From: Terrimonas ginsenosidimutans
GTDB lineage: Bacteria > Bacteroidota > Bacteroidia > Chitinophagales > Chitinophagaceae
Reading direction: 5' to 3'
Assembly: GCF_022012415.1 (NCBI RefSeq)
Contig: NZ_JAKLTR010000010.1
Span: 124,001-188,000 of the forward strand
Length of the DNA stretch: 64,000 nt
Shown: positions 27,665 to 35,717 of the stretch, one piece after another
How the letters are laid out: every line of letters begins with the position of its first letter
Numbering within the stretch: position 1 is the stretch's first letter
Made by a program: the position numbers and the translations under genes
The notes under the pieces: generated by a model
The model's input: only the letters and a program-made list of their open reading frames with translations
Told to the model about the DNA's origin: nothing
Databases searched by the model: none

Positions 27665-28072
27665 TCATCTGCGGTTCGTGGTCTCCCTAGCTCCCGCAGC
27701 CACCACCATCAACCCAACCATCAACACAAAACTGTATTCAATTCCACCGACACCATGTTCTCCTACAAACCATCCATTTGCCCAATGGATCAGGATAATC
27801 CCAATCAGCAGAAGCACAAACAATCCGGCAGAGATCAAACGCACCCACACACCCATCGCCAGCAAGACAGCTCCCGCAATCTCGAATACAGAGATCGCGA
27901 TGACGATCGCTTTACCAAACGGCAACCCGGCATTTTCCAGAAATCCGGCGAACTGCGGGATCGTATGATTGGCTATTCTTACAGCTGCGTGGAGAAAAAA
28001 AACAAGTGCCAGGGAACAGCGCAACACAGGTTGCATGACCGAAGCGGAGACAAAAGGAAAAATCCTTTTCAT
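27665..28072 (-). CDS. DoxX-family membrane protein
   Basis: The protein (135 residues) has four hydrophobic helices (about 13-31, 47-68, 75-96 and 104-127). The opening LRCSLALVFFLHAAVRI and the FEIAGAVLLAMGVWVR segment fit the DoxX family. It is probably an inner-membrane protein of unknown function. It stands alone, convergent with the SusD gene and divergent from the LytS gene. Confidence 0.82.
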   Translation of the reverse strand: MKRIFPFVSASVMQPVLRCSLALVFFLHAAVRIANHTIPQFAGFLENAGLPFGKAIVIAISVFEIAGAVLLAMGVWVRLISAGLFVLLLIGIILIHWANGWFVGEHGVGGIEYSFVLMVGLMVVAAGARETTNRR

Positions 28073-28304
28073 AAAGTAGTTTTATAGATTCTTTTGCAGG
28101 AACATTCAAAATCCATCTAAAAATAAAAGCATGGTCCGGGCTGGTAAAACCTGTTTGGCAGGAATTGAGCGACATTGGTTTTGGATTGTTCTGGCTTATC
28201 GTAAAAGATCTATCATTGGGAGGTAGATTTCAGCTATTCATGGGTAGATCAGGATCACCCGCTTCTTTTTTGTCTCCTACACATTTTTAGCCGATTTTAG
28301 AACC

Positions 28305-29366
28305 ATGAAACGTGTGTTACTGCATGTCGGGTTCTGGAGCCTTTACATTCTTTTTTGCATGGCAACGGAATATATGTGGGCCAAAGGAGCAATACCTGGT
28401 CTTTCTACCGGCGCATTACTGCAAGGGATGATCATTGTGGCGGTAGGAACTTCCATCCCGGAGATCCTTTTCTCTTACTTTATGATGTATTATGGATTTG
28501 ACCGGCTGATCAGAAAGAAAGGCTCCCAGATCATAAATTTCCTGATCATCACGGCAGTATTTATAGCAGGCGTTGTTTTGGTAAGATTGGTCACCTATTA
28601 TATACTAGGCCATGTAGTTTACAACGGCCGGATGGCGCAGGATCATATCTTCGACCCTCTGATCATCTCCCGCAGTATCATCTTTATGGGCTTCGCCGCA
28701 GGCGTATCCGTTTCAATAAAAATGTTGCGCAATCAACTGGTAGCAAAAGAAAGAGAAAAGAACCTGTTGCGTGAAAAGCTTAACACAGAGTTACAATTGC
28801 TGCGGAACCAGCTTCATCCGCATTTTCTATTCAATACGCTGAACAATATCTACGCACTGACAAGAAAAAAATCTGATCTCGCTCCTGAAGCAGTACTTAA
28901 ATTATCAGAACTTCTGAGCTTCATGTTATACGAATCAAGCAAAGAAACCATCCCGGTAAGTATGGAACTTGCTTTTCTTGAGGACTATATTTCCCTGGAA
29001 CGGATCCGTTATGATCAGCGTCTGAATATCTCCTTTGAAAAAGAGATCGAAAATCCAAATCAGCCGATTGCCGCTTTACTGCTGCTGCCCCTTGTGGAAA
29101 ATGCATTCAAACATGGCGCGGGAGAGAATCGTTATGACTCTTTTATCAAAATACAGCTGAAACAGGAACAGGGTGATTTCCGGTTTTTCATTGAGAATTC
29201 GTTTGAGAACCCCAAAGAGGCAACAGATCAGAATCGTATCGGGTTGAACAATATTCGCAGGCAGCTTGAGCTTCTATACAAAGAATACCATCTTGACGTG
29301 AACTGCAGGGAAAACATTTTTGGCGTAAATCTTTATTTAAACCTTCACAGCTATGGAAAGAATTAG
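28305..29366 (+). CDS. LytS-type sensor histidine kinase
   Basis: Four hydrophobic segments lie within residues 1-140, with no large periplasmic domain, so the signal is probably sensed in or near the membrane. A short coiled linker leads to the kinase core with His in LHPHFLFNTLNNIYALT, N-box LLPLVENAFKHG and the G2-type box RIGLNNIRRQL. The central G1 box is weak (FFIENSFENP), as in many kinases of this family. The end overlaps the regulator gene by 14 bases. The pair is 168 bases upstream of the accessory wall operon and is co-oriented with it, which makes it a candidate regulator. Confidence 0.92.
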   Translation: MKRVLLHVGFWSLYILFCMATEYMWAKGAIPGLSTGALLQGMIIVAVGTSIPEILFSYFMMYYGFDRLIRKKGSQIINFLIITAVFIAGVVLVRLVTYYILGHVVYNGRMAQDHIFDPLIISRSIIFMGFAAGVSVSIKMLRNQLVAKEREKNLLREKLNTELQLLRNQLHPHFLFNTLNNIYALTRKKSDLAPEAVLKLSELLSFMLYESSKETIPVSMELAFLEDYISLERIRYDQRLNISFEKEIENPNQPIAALLLLPLVENAFKHGAGENRYDSFIKIQLKQEQGDFRFFIENSFENPKEATDQNRIGLNNIRRQLELLYKEYHLDVNCRENIFGVNLYLNLHSYGKN

Positions 29367-30069
29367 TTGCATGATCATTGAAGACGAACCCCTGGCGGCG
29401 GAAATACTTATTGACTATATTTCACAGGTTCCATTTCTTGACCTGAAGAAGACCTGCAGCGATGCATTATATGCGCTCGAAGTGCTGCAGCAGCAACGGA
29501 TCGACCTGCTATTTCTTGACATACATCTCCCACGCCTTAAAGGCCTGGATTTTATTCGTACGCTTAAACATCCACCAAAGGTCATCCTGACAACCGCATA
29601 TCGTGAATATGCCCTGGATGGTTATGAGCTGAATGTGATGGATTACCTGTTAAAACCAATTCATTTTAACAGGTTCCTGATGGCGGTCAATAAGATCAAA
29701 GAGATCAATCTTGCTTCTCCAGCATCCCCAGCTTCCGCGCCTGTTGCGAATGAGCGGCCTCATCTGCTGATCAATGTTAACAAAAAGCGGATCCGGGTTT
29801 TCTTTGACGAGATCCTCTATATCGAAAGCAGGAAAGAGTATGTCAACATCGTAACCCAATCAAAAAGCTACCTGACCAAATATCAGATCAGCGAAATTGA
29901 AGAGTTGCTTGACAGGAAGAAATTCATCCGGATCCACCGCTCCTTTGTGGTAGCAAGGGAGAAACTGAGCGCTTTCAGTGCGGGAGAAGTGGAGATCAAC
30001 AGCCAGGTGATCCCGATCGGGAGAAGCTATAAAGAACTGGTACTATCCATTCTCAGTCAACCACTTTGA
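29353..30069 (+). CDS. LytTR-family response regulator
   Basis: The receiver domain has acidic residues in MIIEDEPLAA, the phospho-accepting Asp near residue 55 (LLFLDIHLPRLKG), the switch Thr in LTTAYRE and Lys in YLLKP. The LytTR domain (about 135-238) includes RIRVFFDEILYIESRKEYVN and FIRIHRSFVVAREKL. An Ala/Pro/Ser-rich linker (SPASPASAPVA) joins the two. The gene overlaps the kinase by 14 bases, so the partnership is clear. It may control the wall operon starting at 30238. Confidence 0.94.
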   Translation: MERISCMIIEDEPLAAEILIDYISQVPFLDLKKTCSDALYALEVLQQQRIDLLFLDIHLPRLKGLDFIRTLKHPPKVILTTAYREYALDGYELNVMDYLLKPIHFNRFLMAVNKIKEINLASPASPASAPVANERPHLLINVNKKRIRVFFDEILYIESRKEYVNIVTQSKSYLTKYQISEIEELLDRKKFIRIHRSFVVAREKLSAFSAGEVEINSQVIPIGRSYKELVLSILSQPL

Positions 30070-30104
30070 AGCTGTTAAATAAATCCCAAACTATTTCTTT
30101 ATGA

Positions 30105-30179
30105 CTCACCACCCACCCCTCTTATCCCCCATTCTTCACCCTTAATCACTTTTAACTCCTTTTTCCCTTTTTCCTCTCA
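30105..30179 (+). other. Polypyrimidine tract before the wall operon
   Basis: Over about 75 bases the plus strand is almost only C and T with a few A residues (for example CACCCACCCCTCTTATCCCC and CCTTTTTCCCTTTTTCCTCT). It lies in the 168-base gap between the LytTR gene and the ATPase gene. No TAnnTTTG promoter with a good -33 element was found; TATTTTTA near 30192 is only a partial match. Confidence 0.45.
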
Positions 30180-30237
30180 GATTAAAAGCAATATTTTTAA
30201 TTTTCTGTTCGTTCACTGAGACTGAAAATTACCCCTA

Positions 30238-32628
30238 ATGCTTTCGATTTTAAAGGATAACGTTGACAATAGCCTCAACGGCACGTTTGATTATTGGCTT
30301 TGCCTCGGAAAGATCTGCAGTCAGCGGCCGTTTTTCATCTTTCTCATCAATGACAAAGAGACGAGCCGCAGTAGTCAGCAGATCCCGTGGTACAGTTTTA
30401 TACATCAGTCTTCGGACACCAGCAGCCCGATGGAACTGCTGGACATCTCCGATTTCGATCATGCTAAAAAAAGCAATTTCCTGTTCCCGGTAGGAGCAAA
30501 TGAGACAGTAGACAACCCTTCCCTGCAAATTGAGGGAAGTGCGGCAAAGACTACCGCTAAGCCAAGTCAACTCATCGGTGTCCATGCAATCAATACCGAT
30601 GCGTCATTGCTGCTGCTGGACAGCACCGGCAAGAAATTATCGATCAGCTCAGCTCCCGAGCAGGCTTTTCTTGACATCAGGCTTACCTATGCCGCAAATG
30701 GCCAAACCTATAGTGCGAACCTCCGGTTCTTTTTTCATACAGAAGATTCATTGTATTTCGAATCATGGCTTGATTTCGGCTCTGAAGCTTCCCAATACGG
30801 GATCCTTGATTCCAGCTCCAACGTAACAAAAGTGGTGCATGGAGACATATTCCAGAGTTTCAAAAAAATGTATGGAATGTCCGGCGTTAACGACAATGAT
30901 TTCTTCCAGCGTGACGGCGGCGGAAATAACCTGATCAAAACACGGATCTATTATTCAGAGAACAATATTGGCAAGAACGATAACGTCCTGCATGCATCTA
31001 CATTTTCCGACAACGATGTATTGCTCTACCTGAAAAGAATTACAGCTTCACCAGGAAATCCGGGAGACTATCAATTACTGCTGCCCTATCTTAAACTACT
31101 ATTGAGTCAGTCTGAAAGCGCGCATGTATCCATCAACAGTCCCGATACAGGCCGGTACAATCTTGGATTAAGGAAGACTTTGCTAAGGCTGACTGCATCT
31201 ATCCTTTGCTCTTATTGCCGTGTCCTGATCGGTGAGATCTGCGGAGACAATCCAAGAAAGAATGTGCTGACCTCTATTCATATATTGTTTCCAAATACAC
31301 TCAGCCAGTTCACGATCACATATATCCTGAATGAACTTCACTATAACCTGGTGAATCTTTCCCCGGCAGAAAAGCCGGCAAACTTTAAGGGTTTCGAGCT
31401 AAATGCTCTTCCGGAAAGCGACGCAACCTATCTGTCAGATCTGAGCCGCGAAGAAAACCTGAAAGACAAAAGCATTGTACTGTGTATTGACTGTGGCAAA
31501 GGAACAACTGATATGGGTGTGTACTATTATAATAAACCCACGGCATTCAGGCTAATGCGTACCGGGCTTCCGGTAGCAGGCAACTTCCTCACGTTCTCGG
31601 CAGGACTTGGCATTCTTCACAGCTATACCCTTCGATATGCGCCCAACTTTATTGAGAATGGAAAGATCAAAAACTCATTACTGGAGAAATTCCTGAAAGA
31701 GATCAGAAATGGTTATATCCAAAGTGAGAATTTCTGGAATTATATTGAGCGGGCAAAGATCCGAATGGCACGGTACAGCTTTGAGGAGCTCGACAGGTTT
31801 ATGCTTCCCGAATTCGCAGCCGTTCTGAATACGCGGGATGAATCACTCTTTGCGCAGAACCTGATCGCCGCTATCAGTGCCGACACCTTTTATAACACGG
31901 ACGCTTCTCCAAATGAAGGAACGATCAGCTTCAACCCGTATTACACGAAACATTTATTGAAAGCATTCTTTGAATGTTTGTACACGCCGCTTGAGCGCCT
32001 GAATACGCACCATAGAGATTATGGTCTGGCGAATTTTTCCATCAGCCAGATCAAGCTATCAGGAAGAGGCATGCTATTCAATCCGTTCAGATCTTTCCTT
32101 AAAGCAGAATTGATCAAACGCTCTGTAGCTAAGGAGAATAGTTTCAGTGACCCGGGCATCAATGATCCGATCTCCTGGAAATCTGCATCGATCGACGGAG
32201 TCGGCAATATCAAGATGCTGAAAAGCAATAATGGCATTCTGGATACGGCCCTCATCAATTTCACCGGTTCTTTCAAGTCATTCAACAATGGGTTTGATGC
32301 AGGAAGTTTTGACTTTATTCAACGTTCGGACAAATGGACCTTCCGCTTTGATCACCCCATTATTTGTGGTAGTCATAAATTGAAAAAGCCGCAGAACGGA
32401 TCGATCCAGGATAAGAAAGAATATCGTCTCTGGTTCGATGGCCTGCAGTATCGCTTCAGCCATAAACAAAACGGCAACAATGCTGTGAAGGAAAACTTCA
32501 AGTATGAGCCAGAACATGAAATGAAAAATGACCATACTAAATCATTTACGCTGATCTCACAGTTCCCGAATGTAAATGATAACGACATATCACGCATCGT
32601 TCACTACTTAGATGAAATTGACAACTAA
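30238..32628 (+). CDS. Actin/Hsp70-fold ATPase-like protein, first gene of the wall operon
   Basis: This is a soluble protein of 796 residues. Residues 1-140 have no recognised fold. An actin/Hsp70-type ATPase domain then shows a phosphate-1-like loop FESWLDFGSEASQ (174-186), a phosphate-2 loop CIDCGKGTTDMG (416-427) and an adenosine-type loop KLSGRGMLFNP (about 605-615). These three motifs in this order are the signature of the actin/Hsp70/FGGY superfamily. The size and arrangement resemble the SrfB group rather than DnaK, MreB or FtsA; this is from memory. It lies at the head of an operon with SEDS-PBP and membrane proteins, so it may energise or organise them from the cytoplasm. ATG 30238 is used; ATG at residue 65 is possible. 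Confidence 0.72.
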   Translation: MLSILKDNVDNSLNGTFDYWLCLGKICSQRPFFIFLINDKETSRSSQQIPWYSFIHQSSDTSSPMELLDISDFDHAKKSNFLFPVGANETVDNPSLQIEGSAAKTTAKPSQLIGVHAINTDASLLLLDSTGKKLSISSAPEQAFLDIRLTYAANGQTYSANLRFFFHTEDSLYFESWLDFGSEASQYGILDSSSNVTKVVHGDIFQSFKKMYGMSGVNDNDFFQRDGGGNNLIKTRIYYSENNIGKNDNVLHASTFSDNDVLLYLKRITASPGNPGDYQLLLPYLKLLLSQSESAHVSINSPDTGRYNLGLRKTLLRLTASILCSYCRVLIGEICGDNPRKNVLTSIHILFPNTLSQFTITYILNELHYNLVNLSPAEKPANFKGFELNALPESDATYLSDLSREENLKDKSIVLCIDCGKGTTDMGVYYYNKPTAFRLMRTGLPVAGNFLTFSAGLGILHSYTLRYAPNFIENGKIKNSLLEKFLKEIRNGYIQSENFWNYIERAKIRMARYSFEELDRFMLPEFAAVLNTRDESLFAQNLIAAISADTFYNTDASPNEGTISFNPYYTKHLLKAFFECLYTPLERLNTHHRDYGLANFSISQIKLSGRGMLFNPFRSFLKAELIKRSVAKENSFSDPGINDPISWKSASIDGVGNIKMLKSNNGILDTALINFTGSFKSFNNGFDAGSFDFIQRSDKWTFRFDHPIICGSHKLKKPQNGSIQDKKEYRLWFDGLQYRFSHKQNGNNAVKENFKYEPEHEMKNDHTKSFTLISQFPNVNDNDISRIVHYLDEIDN

Positions 32629-32638
32629 CAAAACCTTT

Positions 32639-33931
32639 ATGAAGTTTTTATCCAATCCGGGGAATTCCGGCGCCAGGCTCCTTTTTCTATTGCTGGCGCT
32701 ACCACTACTGCTTTATTGTAAACAGGGTATCAGTCAAAATCTGCCAGACAGTGCTTTTGAAAAAGTGACGCTTTCATTCGTGAAAAAAGAAAGCGGCGAA
32801 ACCAAAATAAAAGACGGGCGACGGTTACTATTTCTTTCGTTCTATGGCTTTACGCCAAATGAACAAAAGAAATTATACTACAAGTATAAAGACAGCCTGC
32901 TTATTACAGTACAGGAAGACTCGACGATCAAATCCGAAAGCTGGAAAAAACTTTCGAGTCATTTCGATTCCTCAGGCGTGAGCAAACAGTTATCGTTCTC
33001 CTCAGCAATCGACGATCTTATAACTCCGAAAGACACAACAAGTACTCAGCCCGGGTTTACAATATCTAACGTTTTACAGAAGGATGTAGATGCTGCCTAT
33101 ACTTCTATATCGATCCTTAGATATGTAACCTTAGCAGCAATTATTATTGCAGCGATAGCCATTATCATAACCATTATAAAGACCAGAAAGGTATCTACCC
33201 GTCTTGCAGAATTGGAAGAGGCCAATAACCAGTTGCTGGCAGTAGAGCCTGAAACAAAATCGGATACGGACAAGAAAGCCAAAAAACTCTCTGAAGAGCT
33301 CAGGAAAGCAAAAGACGATAAAAAAATAGCTGACGAACTCAAAGCTAAACTTCAGGAAGAAAAGGATACTCTTGAAAAGGAAAAGGAAACGCTTGCTAAA
33401 AAAACGGAAAGCTTAAGCAAATCAGTGGCTGATCTGGAAGCAAAACATAAGACAGCCACAGTTTCACTCGATAAAACGGAAAAAGAAAAAAAGAAACAAG
33501 CAGAGGCGATCACAAAGCTGGAAGATGACCTAGGTAAACTTACTGCCATTCAAAAGGAACAGGAAGACCAGACAAAAAAAATGGCGGAGATGGTCGCCAA
33601 AATGGAAAGCGTTGCCAAACCAGCATCCTTTCCTGACATCAACACACAGTTGCATGCATGGTTCCTTTTGCAGGATTTTATCAAGGGATATAAGAGCAAA
33701 GAATTCAGTGTTCTCAGCACGCCTAATTTCTCTAAGTGGGTACTGCAGCAGGAACATACTTATCCTGAGCTGGACATCACCAACCTTGCAGGCAACGCTC
33801 CTATCATCAACTTCATGATAGATCTTAAGAAACGGAAAATAACGAAGATCGCTCCTGATGGAAGCTACCTCGTTCTGATCAATCAAAAAATCACACAACC
33901 GATATTCGACTCGCTGGAAACGGGCGAATAA
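32639..33931 (+). CDS. Membrane-anchored coiled-coil protein
   Basis: An N-terminal signal-like helix (MKFLSNPGNSGARLLFLLL) is followed by a presumed periplasmic domain of about 110 residues. A strong membrane helix follows near 155-175 (LAAIIIAAIAIIITIIK). A long Lys/Glu-rich coiled coil (about 178-320, many KEKETLAKK-type heptads) then leads to a C-terminal globular domain (about 330-430). The coiled coil and tail should lie in the cytoplasm, so the protein could connect the ATPase with periplasmic partners, as RodZ does for MreB. That role is inference. ATG 32639 lies 10 bases after the ATPase stop; ATG 32612 would overlap it by 17 bases and adds nine residues. Confidence 0.75.
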   Translation: MKFLSNPGNSGARLLFLLLALPLLLYCKQGISQNLPDSAFEKVTLSFVKKESGETKIKDGRRLLFLSFYGFTPNEQKKLYYKYKDSLLITVQEDSTIKSESWKKLSSHFDSSGVSKQLSFSSAIDDLITPKDTTSTQPGFTISNVLQKDVDAAYTSISILRYVTLAAIIIAAIAIIITIIKTRKVSTRLAELEEANNQLLAVEPETKSDTDKKAKKLSEELRKAKDDKKIADELKAKLQEEKDTLEKEKETLAKKTESLSKSVADLEAKHKTATVSLDKTEKEKKKQAEAITKLEDDLGKLTAIQKEQEDQTKKMAEMVAKMESVAKPASFPDINTQLHAWFLLQDFIKGYKSKEFSVLSTPNFSKWVLQQEHTYPELDITNLAGNAPIINFMIDLKKRKITKIAPDGSYLVLINQKITQPIFDSLETGE

Positions 33932-33941
33932 AGCCAATAAC

Positions 33942-35714
33942 ATGAACTGGAAAAAACATACTGTTTTTATTATCGCCATCGCGTCGACGCTGCTGGCAGC
34001 GACGGGCCTGGTTTTGCTACCGGGGTTGCTTACCGGCAGCTGGCTTTTGTTTTCGCTGTGGGGGCTCATTTATCATATCTGGAGATTTACTTCGGTGGAT
34101 GTGAATCAATGGCATTCGTCAAAGAATATGCTGCGGCTTCTTTCAGGATTAGCACTGAGCTTTCTATTGACAGGCGTGCTTTTCTCACTGGCTTTTTCCG
34201 GCAGCAGGTTCTTTTGGAAAGATCCTGGTAATAATTCGCGCCATCATTTTCTCGTGCATGAAGGTTTTACCAGTTCATCCGCTTTTCCGATCTATATCAC
34301 CGGAAATATGTACAATGACGTACAGGCAGGTCTCGAAGGAGAGATCAGTTTGTCCAGCACCGGCAACCAATTCACCCTATCCTGCAGAAAGATCCCCTAT
34401 CCATTGTACATCTCCAGGCAGGCAGACGAACACATTTGGCATTTACAACAATCCGGTCTTCCAGCGTTGACCGGCGAACAGATACTGCGGATCCAAATGC
34501 CCGGTACCACCACTACTGATGAGATCAGTGTGAAAGCCCTGCCAAAAGAAAAGAATCAGTTTGATTTCCGGATCGTTTACAAAGGCATCATTGATACGGT
34601 TGATAATAAAACGATCGCTTATGGCACACGGTTCTCTGATCTTTTGGAAAATACCAACCTCCCCCTCAACTATGAAGTTATTCAATCACTTCAACGGCTG
34701 TATCTGCTAAAGACCAATATCCAGTTTATCTCCAATAAAAATTACAGCAGCCCTGTATGCTGGTATTATGGTAAAGATCCTACCTATCAATACTGGCAAA
34801 CCAAACTGGTAGTGCCGGAACCGTCCATGCTGCAATTAGCGAGTACGCAGGCAACCTATGACCTGCTTTCCTTGCAATACCAGGACAAAACGATTTCTCT
34901 TGGCGATAAGGACCGGTTCTATTTTGGATACGAACCTGCGGCAGGTAAGCAGTTTCTTTCACAGCCAGCTTTTTCTGCGGAACTGACCGGAAGCAATCAG
35001 TTCGCGCTAAAATATCTGCAACCGCAGATCTTCCCTCTGCCAGATACCAGGGGCAAAAATCATGAATTGTTTATAACAACGCATAACCGTTTTGCCCTGC
35101 AACGTGCGGGAAATACCGGATACATATTACCAGCGATTAATTTCGAGAGAACAGACAGTAACAGCAATCATTTCTGGGCAGATCTGCAATACAGCACGGG
35201 CGCAGCTGGTGACAGCATTACCAATGCAAGGCTCCGCATGCAGGAGTTGCAATTGATCCGGTCTGATAAAGAATTTTCTGCCTTACCACCTTCACCATCG
35301 CATACAGGATGGCTGCTGAAGCTGCACAACTCCTGGGTAAGCGCAGGAAGCGATGTCATGAACACATTACTTCCGGCGATCATTGTGGCACTCGCGTCAA
35401 TCGGATTTATCTTTTTGTATTCCAAAAAATATTCCGATGAGAATAACAGCGGAACACCTGTATTCTTCTGGTGGATGCTTAATATCCTTCTTTATTTCTT
35501 TATGCTCAGATTGTTTCTTAGCTGGAGAGTTCGATCGTATCCATACACAGAAGCGATCACGAAAAACGAGTACACCGATTTTATTGAAAAGTCATATTTG
35601 AAAACATCATTTATCGGGATATCCATTTCGACAAACCTGCTGATCGGATTGCTGATCAGCGCGGCACTCGGAGCGTTTCTTGTATTCCAGTTCATGAAAC
35701 GATCAAAAAACTGA
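33942..35714 (+). CDS. Six-helix membrane protein with large presumed periplasmic domain
   Basis: The protein (590 residues) has three N-terminal helices (about 7-27, 30-48 and 64-86), then about 385 residues rich in beta strands and aromatics that should be periplasmic. Three C-terminal helices follow (about 474-492, 507-527 and 560-583), ending in a basic tail (FQFMKRSKN). No family is recognised. It starts 10 bases after the coiled-coil gene and ends three bases before the SEDS-PBP gene, so it is firmly part of the operon. A scaffold or cofactor role for the wall enzyme is likely but unproven. Confidence 0.75.
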   Translation: MNWKKHTVFIIAIASTLLAATGLVLLPGLLTGSWLLFSLWGLIYHIWRFTSVDVNQWHSSKNMLRLLSGLALSFLLTGVLFSLAFSGSRFFWKDPGNNSRHHFLVHEGFTSSSAFPIYITGNMYNDVQAGLEGEISLSSTGNQFTLSCRKIPYPLYISRQADEHIWHLQQSGLPALTGEQILRIQMPGTTTTDEISVKALPKEKNQFDFRIVYKGIIDTVDNKTIAYGTRFSDLLENTNLPLNYEVIQSLQRLYLLKTNIQFISNKNYSSPVCWYYGKDPTYQYWQTKLVVPEPSMLQLASTQATYDLLSLQYQDKTISLGDKDRFYFGYEPAAGKQFLSQPAFSAELTGSNQFALKYLQPQIFPLPDTRGKNHELFITTHNRFALQRAGNTGYILPAINFERTDSNSNHFWADLQYSTGAAGDSITNARLRMQELQLIRSDKEFSALPPSPSHTGWLLKLHNSWVSAGSDVMNTLLPAIIVALASIGFIFLYSKKYSDENNSGTPVFFWWMLNILLYFFMLRLFLSWRVRSYPYTEAITKNEYTDFIEKSYLKTSFIGISISTNLLIGLLISAALGAFLVFQFMKRSKN

Positions 35715-35717
35715 TTC

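Noticed and set aside
32019-32597. Minus-strand frames inside the ATPase gene
   Set aside because: They lie opposite a protein with clear ATPase motifs and have only chance hydrophobic stretches.
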